Source of the DNA: Microbispora sp. NBC_01189
GTDB lineage: Bacteria; Actinomycetota; Actinomycetes; Streptosporangiales; Streptosporangiaceae
Direction of reading: 5' to 3'
Length of the DNA: 64,000 nucleotides
Assembly: GCF_036010665.1 (NCBI RefSeq)
Contig: NZ_CP108581.1
Coordinates: 1,146,001-1,210,000 of the forward strand
This document shows, one piece after another, positions 32,001 to 39,522 of the stretch. A model generated the notes under the pieces. It was not told the DNA's origin and did no database searches. It saw nothing but the letters and a program-made list of their open reading frames with translations. Position 1 is the stretch's first letter. The number at the start of each line of letters is the position of its first letter. A program made the position numbers and the translations under genes.

Positions 32001-32728
32001 TGGCGCACTTCGTTGAGCTGCACGGCCGGTCCGGGAAGCTGGCCGGCGACAAGTTCGCCGACAGCCTCAAGGACGCGGGCAGGGTCCTTGAGGCCATTGC
32101 CGAGCAGCGGGGCGAGGGCGTCGCGAACAAGGTCAGGCAGGGCATGGAGCGCGGCGCCGTCAGCGTCTACGACGCGGCGAAGAAGATCGGCCTGCGCATC
32201 ACCGAGGAGGTCGGGCCGGAGCACAAAATCAAGATCACGGCGGACGCCGCCCCGGCGTATGGCGTGCTCAACAAGCTGCTGAGCGACATCGGCCTGTCGT
32301 CCGCCCAGGTGCCCGTGGGAATCGCGAAGAACGCCGACGGCAACATCTACATGGCGAACGGTGGTGTCCTGTCGTTCGCGTCCGGCACCGAGCGGCACGT
32401 CGCGCAGATCGCCGGGCCCGGAACCCGCATCTGGGCCGAGCCCGAGACGGCCGGCGAGGCTTACATTCCGCTCGCCGCGTCGAAGCGGGCGCGGTCGGAG
32501 GAGATCCTCGCCCGGGTGGCGGACATGTTCGGCGGGGCGTACGTGCGGAGCATGCCCGCCGGTGGCATGCCCGTGTATGGAGGGGACGGTGCCTCGGCGG
32601 GCGGGGGCGCGACTTACATCACGGTCAACGCCACGTTCGCCGACGATAGGAACCTGTACGAGAAGGGCGCCGAGCTCGCCGCGGGCTTGCGGGAGTACGT
32701 CCGCCGCGGCGGGGTGATGCCCGGATGA
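29090..32728 (+). CDS. Tail tape measure protein
   Basis: The 1212-residue product starts at GTG 29090. It has a helical N-terminus, a hydrophobic Gly/Ala segment (about 175-222, SLLPTIGAAAAGGIVTVLGG) probably used for membrane passage, and a very long charged coiled-coil block (about 484-904) rich in RVADAERRVADAQ-like repeats. The C-terminal domain contains ANGGVLSFASGTERHVAQI and is typical of tape measures. By the usual rule the length implies a tail of roughly 180 nm. It overlaps the next start. Confidence 0.93.
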   Translation: MATTLVRDLRANLKLGMSDEEFQRGMDGLRAKAPRDGEQIAGAFAKSFSRQMGAAFRSLPHAEITADSSDAEIKVNTLRASLRELANKRIGVDVNSDAALGEMRAIKAELEGLQQTGDISVRADVTRALAALNSVEREVDKLDRKSVDVDVDVDGAGAAVAQVGLLERGLISLSDVGPAKLALVAGAISLLPTIGAAAAGGIVTVLGGALAGLGLAASKGSAAAQDAIARLKQAAVAEAARMGQPFEKVWVTIADEAERQLGKLGPIVRRNLDQLAPETQNFVRQAGDSLGELEPALDGIARAFSAVLADLGPAMPEIMGHLASAITSVTDAVQENPEAITDLVTDLAILAEWTGKLIGGLTRLKAIIDDNKAAFHVLTNTIAPGSTALFAMVDGFLATQHAADKSTTATQRATQVYDTAGQRLAALAQAYGLAGDNSAEAAQKMLDSWSSAYSSFVDMGGALETIRTQTRAGVSGTDRQAQASERLAEVQRQAAEKIQRAERDLADASERATERVKDAKRKLADAHERAAEQVARAQERVRDAQQGVADAVESASRREADAAERVGDAQRRAAEVAEDSGRKIADAQQRVSEAAEDGGRRVADAERRVADAQTDAAERVVDAERRLQDSHARTADAVEDLTRARERAQERLEDLQRQESGSALDEEGALLGVERARQRMVELNVPESKATDLERREADLAYRQALKRLDDVRQRNNDLREELDKAQRAGVEGSDEVLQAKKRVADAQKAEQEAEAAIARAREDGAKAVAAAEQALADARMDAARQVAQAEQALSDARAAAARQQEDAARQLASAEADANRARIDSAKEVQKAKADVAKAEADAAKAAQDATRTVKDAETDLAKTKRDSARDIKDAERELADARRDAARDVQKANADVAQSWTSLGGTVKVTTKEYLAELDRQVRAQEEWAGNLVKLAGRVPPEMLGELAKMGPKGAEIVAMMTRMTEPELAHFVELHGRSGKLAGDKFADSLKDAGRVLEAIAEQRGEGVANKVRQGMERGAVSVYDAAKKIGLRITEEVGPEHKIKITADAAPAYGVLNKLLSDIGLSSAQVPVGIAKNADGNIYMANGGVLSFASGTERHVAQIAGPGTRIWAEPETAGEAYIPLAASKRARSEEILARVADMFGGAYVRSMPAGGMPVYGGDGASAGGGATYITVNATFADDRNLYEKGAELAAGLREYVRRGGVMPG

Positions 32729-33915
32729 GCCTGCCCGTGATCGCGGTCGAGGTGCAGTTCGCGAGCGGCGTCTGGACGGACGTGTCGGCCTGGCTGCAGG
32801 CGCCGGTGAGCGTGAAGCGCGGCTCGACCCGAGTTGAGTCACCCGTAATCCGGTACGAGCCCGGTGTGGCCACCGTCAGGCTGAAAAACGGCGACCGCCG
32901 TTTCGACCCGACGCACTTGGGCGGGCCGTACGTGTCCGGCGGAGTGTCCCAGGTGACCGCGATGCGCCCGCTGCGTATCAGAGCCACCTACAGCGGCGAC
33001 ACCTACAACCTGTTCCGGGGCTACATCGACGTCTGGGACGTGGACTGGATCGCGACGGTTCACAGCGTGGTGACGGTCACCGCCACGGACGCGTTCAAGG
33101 TCCTCACGAACAAGCGGCGGTCCGCCGTTGACCCGCCGGTCGGGGCGGGGGAGAACACCGGGGCTCGGATCGCCCGCATCCTGGACTCGGCGGGGTGGCC
33201 GGCCCCGGACCGGGTCATCGCGACCGGCAACAGCACGGTGCAGGCGACGACGCTGGCGGGTGACGCCCTGTCGGAGCTGCAGCGTGTCGCTGAGTCGGAG
33301 ATCGGCGAGTTGTATGTGGACGGCGCCGGAAGGGTCGTGTTCCGCAACCGCCACGGCCTGCTTCTCGACTTCCGGTCCACCAACGTCGTGGCCACGTTCG
33401 GCCAGTCGGCGACCGCGCCGGCCCCTTTCGAGGTGCGGCTGAACACCGATGACGCGACGCTCTGGAACGAGATCATCGCGCAGCGGGCGGGCGGGGCCGA
33501 GAGGACGGCTGGGGACTCGGCGAGCCAGACCAAGAACACCACCCGGACGTACCAGAAGAGCGATCTGCTGCTGGAGTCCGACGTCGATGTCGGCAACTGG
33601 GCGCAATGGATCTTGTATATCTCGAAGGACCCCGAGACGCGCTTCGACGAGATCAAGATCCACGTGCATGCCGACCCGGGCACTTTCGTCGTGCCGGCGC
33701 TCGGGCGGGAGATCGGCGACCGGATTCAGATCTGGCGGCGGCCACCCGGTGGCGGTTCGCCGATCGTGCGTGACTGCTTCATTCGTGGGATCAATCACGA
33801 GGTGACGCAGGCGACCTGGATCACGACCTGGACCCTGCAGTCCGCGACCCGCTACATCAGCAACTTCTTCCAGCTCGGCAGCGGGATCTTGAACAGCAAC
33901 ATCGTGTCGTACTGA
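32725..33915 (+). CDS. Minor tail protein (distal tail-like)
   Basis: The 396-residue product (IAVEVQFASGVWTDVSAWL; DTYNLFRGYIDVWDVDW; GRVVFRNRHGLLLDF; ATWITTWTLQSATRY) matches minor tail proteins that follow the tape measure in actinophages and form the tip hub. It is coupled to the tape measure gene. Confidence 0.8.
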   Translation: MSLPVIAVEVQFASGVWTDVSAWLQAPVSVKRGSTRVESPVIRYEPGVATVRLKNGDRRFDPTHLGGPYVSGGVSQVTAMRPLRIRATYSGDTYNLFRGYIDVWDVDWIATVHSVVTVTATDAFKVLTNKRRSAVDPPVGAGENTGARIARILDSAGWPAPDRVIATGNSTVQATTLAGDALSELQRVAESEIGELYVDGAGRVVFRNRHGLLLDFRSTNVVATFGQSATAPAPFEVRLNTDDATLWNEIIAQRAGGAERTAGDSASQTKNTTRTYQKSDLLLESDVDVGNWAQWILYISKDPETRFDEIKIHVHADPGTFVVPALGREIGDRIQIWRRPPGGGSPIVRDCFIRGINHEVTQATWITTWTLQSATRYISNFFQLGSGILNSNIVSY

Positions 33916-33926
33916 GGGGGTGAGCG

Positions 33927-34589
33927 GTGCCGTTCAAGGACTGGGGCTTGGAGGTTCTCACGAGCGCGGATGTGAACACCTACTTGATGCAACAGGTGAT
34001 CATCCGCTGCACCTCGACGACGCGGCCGTCGAGCCCCAGCGAGGGCTGGCACATCTACGAGACCGACACGAGGAGATTCCTCGTCTACCGGTCGGGCTCG
34101 TGGGTGCGCGAGGGCGAGATCGAGATGTACGCCGTCAAGCCCTCCGATGAGACGACGTCTGTGACGTCGATGCATAACGACCCGCACCTGGTCCTGCCGC
34201 TGGCGGCGTCCCGTACGTACTGGATGGACGCGCTGCTGATGGTCAGCGGCACGTCCAGCGGTCATAACTGCGTCGCCACGTGGAGCGTCCCGTCGGGGGC
34301 GAGCATGCTCTGGGCGTCCAACCATCCGGTGCTCGACGATCCCGGGGTCATCAGCGTCGGCGGTAACCGGGTCAACAAACGGTGGTACGACCAGACCGGA
34401 TCGATCAACATCCGCACCAGTGCGGGCGGCGGGATGGGAACGACGAACGCGGTCTACATGACGCGGATGCGCGGCATCCTCACGACCGGCAGCACCGTCG
34501 GCAATCTCCAGTTTCAGTGGCGGGCCTCCGTCGGGACGATCACTGTCCATGAGCTGTCCGCGCTCCGCGTCCAAGCGATCATCGGGTGA
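33927..34589 (+). CDS. Tail-tip protein, paralog 1 of 3
   Basis: The 220-residue product has a ~60-residue N-terminal module (IIRCTSTTRPSSPSEGWHIY) shared with the next two genes. The C-terminal part is beta-rich and unique, ending with TVHELSALRVQAIIG. The shared N-terminus probably docks on the tail and the unique part may bind the host; the latter is inferred. GTG 33927. Confidence 0.7.
   Translation: MPFKDWGLEVLTSADVNTYLMQQVIIRCTSTTRPSSPSEGWHIYETDTRRFLVYRSGSWVREGEIEMYAVKPSDETTSVTSMHNDPHLVLPLAASRTYWMDALLMVSGTSSGHNCVATWSVPSGASMLWASNHPVLDDPGVISVGGNRVNKRWYDQTGSINIRTSAGGGMGTTNAVYMTRMRGILTTGSTVGNLQFQWRASVGTITVHELSALRVQAIIG
34001..34070 (+). repeat. 70-bp exact duplication (second copy 34671-34740)
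   Basis: These 70 bases are identical to 34671-34740 and encode the shared N-terminal module of paralogs 1 and 2. The third paralog has a diverged version at about 35420-35490. The exact identity points to recent duplication or gene conversion. Confidence 0.88.
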
Positions 34590-34596
34590 GGTGGGA

Positions 34597-35343
34597 ATGC
34601 CCTACAAGACGTTCGGCACGGAGACGCTCACGGCCTCCGACGTGCAGACCTACCTCATGGACCAGTGCGTCATCCGCTGCACCTCGACGACGCGGCCGTC
34701 GAGCCCCAGCGAGGGCTGGCACATCTACGAGACCGACACGCGGCGGCGCATGGTCTACACGTCCGGCCAGTGGCGGCCGGAGGGAATCTTCGAGCAGATC
34801 AAGGTCAAGGCCGAGACGACGTCGGTGTACGGCTGGTTCACCCCTGTGTACGACCGGGAACTGCGGTTCGACCTGGAAGCCAACTCCACGTACTGGCTCG
34901 AAGGCTTCCTGATGTTCCAGCAGGCCAAGCAGACCCCCGCGAACCTGGAGCAGCTGACGGCGTTGGGCTGGGTCTTCCCCGACGTGAGCCCTGCGTGGAA
35001 GGTGCGGTGCTGCTGGCAGTCGCCCATGGGTGACCCGTCCGGCACGAGCGCGGATACGCGCCTCCGCCTCGGTGTGTATGCCTGGCCCGAGGGCTGGAAG
35101 TTCGCCGCCAGCAAGAAGGATCTCGGTCTCTCGGACGCCGATCCGAACTACTGCAACGGTGTCCACAACTTTTGCGCGTGGACCGACTCGACCGGGGCCG
35201 TTGTCGAGCCCGAAGCGATGATCAAGACCACGACGGCCGGTCAGCTGATCTTCGTGTTCACCGGCGGCTGGAAAGACGCCAACAACTTCGCCGACTTGAG
35301 GTTGTTGGCGAACTCGTGGATGCGTGTCAGGAAGGTCAGCTGA
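34597..35343 (+). CDS. Tail-tip protein, paralog 2 of 3
   Basis: The 248-residue product starts MPYKTFGTETLTASDVQTYL and has the shared module. Its different C-terminus has ANSTYWLEGFLMFQQ and WKVRCCWQSP. The pattern of a constant head and variable end fits adsorption proteins. GAGGTGGG precedes ATG 34597. Confidence 0.7.
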   Translation: MPYKTFGTETLTASDVQTYLMDQCVIRCTSTTRPSSPSEGWHIYETDTRRRMVYTSGQWRPEGIFEQIKVKAETTSVYGWFTPVYDRELRFDLEANSTYWLEGFLMFQQAKQTPANLEQLTALGWVFPDVSPAWKVRCCWQSPMGDPSGTSADTRLRLGVYAWPEGWKFAASKKDLGLSDADPNYCNGVHNFCAWTDSTGAVVEPEAMIKTTTAGQLIFVFTGGWKDANNFADLRLLANSWMRVRKVS

Positions 35344-35975
35344 TGCCGTACAAGACCTTCGCCACGGGGCAGCTGTTCACCACCAGCGACCTCGACGCCC
35401 TCTTAATGTCCCAGGTCATCATCCGCTGCACGTCCACGACCCGCCCGCCGAGCCCCGACGAGGGCTGGCACATCTACGAAACCGACACGCAGCTCATGAA
35501 GATCTTCCAGGGAGGGCAGTGGGTCGACGACATCGGCGCCAACCGGGACCTCGTTTCCCGCATGCCCACCGACCACACGAGAGACAACACCCTCGACGGG
35601 ACGGCCGCCAACCTGGGCGTCACCGTCGAGGCGAACAGCAAGTACCTGCTGGAAGTCCTGTTGTTCGCGACCTGCCCGAACAGCGGAACGTTCTTGGACT
35701 ACGACTTCGTCATCCCCTCCGGCGCGAACGTCTACTTGGTCACGAACCACCCAGCGAGCGGCGAAGAGGGCCCGGTCAACAAACAGGCGCGGCAGACCGG
35801 CGCGATCGCCATGGCGTCCTGGGTTCAGCCCAACGGCTCCGCTGTGCAGGTCAAGGGGCTGCTGCAGACCGGCGCCAACGGCGGCGCGTTCCAGGTGAAC
35901 TTCCGCAACAACGTGGCGGGCAACGCCATCACGCTGAAGGCGGGCACGACGATCCGCCTCCGCAAGGTCATCTGA
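35343..35975 (+). CDS. Tail-tip protein, paralog 3 of 3
   Basis: The 210-residue product starts MPYKTFATGQLFTTSDLDAL, with a more diverged shared module (PPSPDEGWHIYETDTQ) and its own beta-rich end (GTFLDYDFVIPSGANVYLV; TLKAGTTIRLRKVI). All three genes share the ending theme T-x-R-x-R. The start overlaps the stop of paralog 2 (TGATG). Confidence 0.7.
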   Translation: MPYKTFATGQLFTTSDLDALLMSQVIIRCTSTTRPPSPDEGWHIYETDTQLMKIFQGGQWVDDIGANRDLVSRMPTDHTRDNTLDGTAANLGVTVEANSKYLLEVLLFATCPNSGTFLDYDFVIPSGANVYLVTNHPASGEEGPVNKQARQTGAIAMASWVQPNGSAVQVKGLLQTGANGGAFQVNFRNNVAGNAITLKAGTTIRLRKVI

Positions 35976-36044
35976 CCGGGCCCAGCCGCCCACCATGCCC
36001 CGGTCGGCATACCGGTCCGGCCGGCCAACCGAGATAAGGGGATC

Positions 36045-36392
36045 ATGACCGGCAACCCTCTGCTGGACGTCTTCGTCGGTGCCGGGATCATCGGCGGCGG
36101 CCTGGGCCTGGTGGGCCTCACGGTCAAGGGCGTCCGGCACGTGTGGCGGCTCCTGCGCATGCTGGCCGATTTCCTCGACGACTGGCGGGGCGAGGCCGGT
36201 CGGCCCGGCGTGCCGGAGCGGCCCGGCGTGATGGCCAGGCTCGCGAACATCGAAGAGGTCCAGGCCACCGCGATGACCCGGCTGGAGACCATCGAGCACG
36301 AAGTCCAGACGAACGACGGCAGCTCCTTGAAGGACGCCGTCAAGCGGGTCGAGAAGAAACTCACCACCCATCTGGAAAGCCTGGAGGACTGA
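36045..36392 (+). CDS. Membrane-anchored lysis-region protein (DUF2746-like)
   Basis: The 115-residue product has one N-terminal transmembrane segment (VFVGAGIIGGGLGLVGLTV). A cytoplasmic-type coiled tail follows (LANIEEVQATAMTRLETIEHE). DUF2746-type proteins stand beside endolysins in actinophages and are sometimes called holin-like; the holin role is not shown. Its stop overlaps the endolysin start. Confidence 0.65.
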   Translation: MTGNPLLDVFVGAGIIGGGLGLVGLTVKGVRHVWRLLRMLADFLDDWRGEAGRPGVPERPGVMARLANIEEVQATAMTRLETIEHEVQTNDGSSLKDAVKRVEKKLTTHLESLED

Positions 36393-37180
36393 TGTCCATC
36401 GACCTCGTCACGCGCGCTGAGTGGGGCGCCCGCGCCCCGAAAGGCGCCTACGACACACTGCGCAGCACCCGCGGCGTGAAGGTGCACTACACCGGCGGCT
36501 ACGAGAACCCCAAGATGGCCGACGACCACGACCTGTGCGTCTCCCGGGTCCGCTCGATCCAGCGGCAGCACATGGACGGCAACGGCTGGCTGGACATCGG
36601 CTACACCGCGGCGGCGTGCTGGCACCGGCGCGTGTTCGTCGGCCGCGGCCCGGGGCATCTGCCGGCTGCGAACGGGCCAGGCCTGAACTCGGGGCACTAC
36701 GCGGTGGTCGCGCTGGTGGGCAACTCGGGGCTGGTCGAGCCGACCGACGGGCTGCTGCTCGGGATCTGGGACGCGATCGACTGGCTGCGCGCGAAGGGCG
36801 GTGCCGGGCACGAGGTGAAGGGGCACCGCGATGGGTACTCCACCGACTGCCCCGGCGGGCCCCTGTACGCGTGGGTGAAGAAGGGCGCCCCCCGGCCCGG
36901 CGGCACCAGGCCGGCCAGCGGCGGGGAAAAGCCGGCCACCGGCGCCGCGCCGCCGTGGCCCGGGCGGCTGCTGGCCTACCCGCCGCTCATCACCGGTGAG
37001 GATGTCGAGGCCTGGCAGCGGCAGATGAAGCGCCGCGGGTGGGACATCGCTGTCGACCGGATGTACGGCCCGGACTCGCGTGACGTGTGCCGCCGGTTCC
37101 AGGCGGAGAAGCACCTCGACGTCGACGGCGTTGTTGGCAAGGACACGTGGCGGGCCGCGTTCGAGGCTCCGATCACGTGA
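36392..37180 (+). CDS. Endolysin: N-acetylmuramoyl-L-alanine amidase with peptidoglycan-binding domain
   Basis: The 262-residue product has a PGRP/amidase_2 domain (about 1-165). Start is LVTRAEWGARAP; His33 in VHYTGG, a second His in VKGHRDG and the Cys of STDCPG are the expected zinc site. A Pro/Gly linker and a C-terminal PG_binding_1 domain follow (about 200-262, VDRMYGPDSRDVCRRFQ, DGVVGKDTW). It cuts the glycan-peptide bond at lysis. No signal peptide, so it needs a holin. Confidence 0.93.
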   Translation: MSIDLVTRAEWGARAPKGAYDTLRSTRGVKVHYTGGYENPKMADDHDLCVSRVRSIQRQHMDGNGWLDIGYTAAACWHRRVFVGRGPGHLPAANGPGLNSGHYAVVALVGNSGLVEPTDGLLLGIWDAIDWLRAKGGAGHEVKGHRDGYSTDCPGGPLYAWVKKGAPRPGGTRPASGGEKPATGAAPPWPGRLLAYPPLITGEDVEAWQRQMKRRGWDIAVDRMYGPDSRDVCRRFQAEKHLDVDGVVGKDTWRAAFEAPIT

Positions 37181-37413
37181 GCGGCGAACTGCCGCGAGTC
37201 GAGCGTGACGACGACGGCCGCCCGGTCTGGGTCCACCTCTGTGCGGGCACGCCGCCGGACTTCGATCCGGTGGCCCGCGTGACGCTGCCGCTGGGCCCGC
37301 AGGGCTGGGAGTGGACCGCGGACGGCGGGTTGACGCCGTCGATCCTGTGCCACAACTGCGGCATCCACGGCTTCTGGATGGGCGGCGACGCGCCGCACTG
37401 GAGCAGCTGCTGA
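37177..37413 (+). CDS. DUF6527-like small zinc-binding protein
   Basis: The 78-residue product has WEWTADGGLTPSILCHNCG then IHGFWMGGDAPHW, resembling DUF6527 proteins often found beside lysis genes. Two Cys and two His could bind zinc. GTG 37177 overlaps the endolysin stop. Function unknown. Confidence 0.65.
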   Translation: MSGELPRVERDDDGRPVWVHLCAGTPPDFDPVARVTLPLGPQGWEWTADGGLTPSILCHNCGIHGFWMGGDAPHWSSC

Positions 37414-37473
37414 TTCCAACAGACGTGGCCGTGCAGTTGGAAGCACGGCCCTGACCTCCCACGGAGGTTGCAC

Positions 37474-37911
37474 ATGGACAGATTCGAAGCCATCGCGCGG
37501 GCGGCCCGGTCCCTGGTTCAGGGCGGGCTCGCGGCCGGCGGTGTCGCGGCGTGGCTGGCGCTGCAGACGGCCCTGACCGGCGCTGACTTCCAGCCCCGCA
37601 TCGTGATCGTGGCCGTCGTGACCGCGTTCATCACGGCCGCCGTCAGCTACGTCTACAACGCCGTCGCGCCGCGCCTGGGCCTCGCGGGCAATCCGAGCGT
37701 CGAGGCGTTCGTCCGCGCGGCCCGGACGCTGCTCGCCGGCGCGATCTCGACGGCGCTGCTGGCGGCGTGGGAGGCGATGTACTCGGCGGCGCAGGCGGGA
37801 TCGTTCTCCCCGTGGGTGCTGGGGTCGGCGGCGGCCTCGGCGGGGGTCACCGCGCTGGTGGCGTTCGTGCACAACCTGCTCCGGCCGCGCGCCGTATCGT
37901 CGGCGGCCTGA
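37474..37911 (+). CDS. Holin-like multi-span membrane protein
   Basis: The 147-residue product has about four hydrophobic spans (GGLAAGGVAAWLALQTAL; VIVAVVTAFITAAVSYVYN; LLAGAISTALLAAWEAMY; AASAGVTALVAFVHNLL) and short charged ends. Size and position after the endolysin favour the holin. GGAGG precedes ATG 37474. No sequence motif is decisive. Confidence 0.65.
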   Translation: MDRFEAIARAARSLVQGGLAAGGVAAWLALQTALTGADFQPRIVIVAVVTAFITAAVSYVYNAVAPRLGLAGNPSVEAFVRAARTLLAGAISTALLAAWEAMYSAAQAGSFSPWVLGSAAASAGVTALVAFVHNLLRPRAVSSAA

Positions 37912-37992
37912 ACCGAGCGGCAGGCGTTCCGCCGCCCGTCGTGACAAGATGGAGACGCCTCGGGCTGTAGCCCGGTGGAAGTGGACCCGGCA

Positions 37993-38052
37993 GCTCTCCG
38001 GACGGTGGGTCGGCCGGGTTTCGCGCAACAGGATTTCAACCACCCCGGTTGA
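37993..38052. repeat. 60-bp direct repeat, copy 1 (copy 2 at 38437-38496)
   Basis: It matches copy 2 at 57 of 60 positions, 444 bp apart. Each copy is followed by a shorter shared tail (GGCGCTGGGC, then CCnGGGG-AACAC) and a GC-rich terminator hairpin. The pair flanks the small zinc-finger gene at 38240. Confidence 0.85.
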
Positions 38053-38071
38053 CGCGCCACAGGCGCTGGGC

Positions 38072-38100
38072 CGAACTATTAACTCTGAGTTGATAGTTCG
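38072..38100. repeat. AT-rich palindrome inside copy 1 tail
   Basis: CGAACTATTAACTC (38072-38085) pairs with GAGTTGATAGTTCG (38087-38100) with one T/G mismatch and a 1-base loop. Copy 2 has only a short TTCGGC at this place, so the structure is an expansion or insertion in copy 1. Confidence 0.7.
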
Positions 38101-38115
38101 CCCGGGGAACACGAA

Positions 38116-38143
38116 GGCCCCGCCCTCTCCGGAGGACGGGGCC
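38116..38143. terminator. GC-rich hairpin terminator after repeat copy 1
   Basis: Arms 38116-38127 and 38132-38143 pair with one mismatch around TCCG; CACGA/TCGTG flanks extend the stem. It follows the holin-like gene and probably ends late transcription. Confidence 0.75.
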
Positions 38144-38239
38144 GTTCTCGTGTTGTGTGACGGATGTCATAGCAGTTCCAAAAACACGTATCAAATACAC
38201 TATTAGCAATTCGTCGGCGGTTTCCCGGACGATATTCAC

Positions 38240-38416
38240 ATGAAAACGAGAATCATCAGGTGCAGTTACTGCCCCGAGTCCACGACCCTTCCCGCCGGCG
38301 ACTGGAACGCCCAGCGCCACGACGCCAACACCTGGTTCGAGAGCCACGTCCAGGAAGCGCACGACGGCGACAACCAGATCTTCCCCGAGATCGACCCGAG
38401 TCCCCTGGACGACTGA
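38240..38416 (+). CDS. 58-residue zinc-finger-like protein
   Basis: The product starts MKTRIIRCSYCPEST and ends FPEIDPSPLDD. C8-x2-C11 plus a His pair in ESHVQEAH gives a C2H2-like finger. The upstream 38150-38239 is unusually AT-rich for this region (CAAATACACTATTAGC) and may hold its promoter. It is alone between two repeat/terminator units, so it is an independent cassette within the late region. Confidence 0.6.
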   Translation: MKTRIIRCSYCPESTTLPAGDWNAQRHDANTWFESHVQEAHDGDNQIFPEIDPSPLDD

Positions 38417-38436
38417 TCGCTGAACGCGATGGCCCC

Positions 38437-38496
38437 GCTCTCCGGACGGTGGGTCGGCCGGGTTTCGCGTAACAGGTCTTCAACCACCCCGGTTGA
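38437..38496. repeat. 60-bp direct repeat, copy 2
   Basis: It begins 20 bases after the zinc-finger stop and differs from copy 1 at three positions. A terminator (38539-38568) follows at a similar spacing as in copy 1. Confidence 0.85.
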
Positions 38497-38538
38497 TCTC
38501 GCCGCACGGCGCTGGGCTTCGGCCCTGGGGAAACACAA

Positions 38539-38568
38539 GGCCCCGGCCCTCTTCGGAGGGCCGGGGCC
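38539..38568. terminator. Perfect 13-bp terminator hairpin with TTCG loop
   Basis: GGCCCCGGCCCTC (38539-38551), loop TTCG, GAGGGCCGGGGCC (38556-38568). The UUCG tetraloop makes it very stable. It separates rightward late genes from the leftward antirepressor gene and could act from both sides. Confidence 0.88.
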
Positions 38569-38593
38569 GTTCTCGTCGTGCTCGGAAGCCCGG

Positions 38594-39376
38594 CTAGGCC
38601 TCGGTGCGCCGGCCCCACATGTCCACGATCAGGTCAACACCGCGGGGTGTGGCGTACGCGACCGAGAAGGAGATGCCGTTCGCCGTCTCAATTTTCACGG
38701 CGAAGTGCCCCGATGACTGCAAAGGCCGGCGCGGCAGGTTCCTGGCGCCGCCACTGCGAGGCACCTCACGGCGGAACAGGTTGACCTCGACGAGCCAGCT
38801 CGTGAGCGTCTTCACATTGACCTGAAGGATGTCCGCGAGGCTCGTCATGCCGATCAGGCCGTCGGCGTTGCAGAACCGGTCCCACTTGGTGGCCTTCGGC
38901 CGGGTGACTTCGAGCTCCTTGTTGGCTGCCTGCTCGCGCTCCAGCGCGGCGAGGTACTTCCTCGCCATCTCCAGCTCGGTCATCGGCTTGGCCGTGGCGG
39001 CCTCGGCCTCGCGCGTCCGGATAGCGAAGTACGCCTGGGCGGAGGCGACCTGCGGCTTGTTCGGGTCGCCATTCATGGCGACGAGGTAGGCCGCGTAGCG
39101 GCTCAACCGGTAGTCGAGACGGTCCCGGCCCCCGGTTCCTTTTTCGGTGAGTGCCGAAAAAGCCTGTTCGGAGTAGGTGCCGGTGTTCTCGGACGAGCGG
39201 ATCGCGCGTTCGATGATGCGGAGGAAGTCCTCCCACCGCTGGTAGCCCATGACCGCCTGGAGGTCGCGGGCAAGCCAGTACTCGTTGCCGTCCTCGTCCT
39301 CACGCCGGATGGCATCGAAGGGCGAACCCCCACCTCCACCGGGGGGCGGCGGGACCAGGGTGCTAATTTCGGACAC
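38594..39376 (-). CDS. Phage antirepressor / DinD-like BRO protein
   Basis: The 260-residue product has an N-terminal BRO-type domain (SPFDAIRREDEDGNEYWLARDLQAVMGY read with RWEDFLRIIERAI; LDYRLSRYAAYLVAMNGD), as in DinD and phage antirepressors. A C-terminal antirepressor-like HTH segment (GLIGMTSLADILQVNVKTL) follows. Such proteins undo repressor binding or respond to DNA damage. GTG 39376 with GAGAGGA upstream. Confidence 0.82.
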   Translation of the reverse strand: MSEISTLVPPPPGGGGGSPFDAIRREDEDGNEYWLARDLQAVMGYQRWEDFLRIIERAIRSSENTGTYSEQAFSALTEKGTGGRDRLDYRLSRYAAYLVAMNGDPNKPQVASAQAYFAIRTREAEAATAKPMTELEMARKYLAALEREQAANKELEVTRPKATKWDRFCNADGLIGMTSLADILQVNVKTLTSWLVEVNLFRREVPRSGGARNLPRRPLQSSGHFAVKIETANGISFSVAYATPRGVDLIVDMWGRRTEA

Positions 39377-39462
39377 GTCAATCCTCTCGCGCAGGGTTGG
39401 CCATGCCCCGGGACGGTCGACCTCCGTCGCCGGGGTTTTCTGAACGAACGTGTGTCCATGAT

Positions 39463-39478
39463 GTCACGATCTCGTGAC
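39463..39478. promoter_or_regulatory. 16-bp palindrome upstream of the antirepressor gene
   Basis: GTCACGA-TC-TCGTGAC is perfectly symmetrical and lies 87 bases upstream of the antirepressor start, in the 146-bp gap. It is a good operator candidate for a phage repressor. I found no exact second copy. Confidence 0.55.
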
Positions 39479-39522
39479 GGAGCGGTCCAATCGTCACACA
39501 GGCCACAAGGGCCCGGGTTTGG

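Noticed and set aside
37993-38052. The 60-bp repeats as tRNA genes
   Set aside because: A GGTTTCG-like stretch hints at a T-arm, but no acceptor stem, anticodon arm or cloverleaf can be drawn on either strand.
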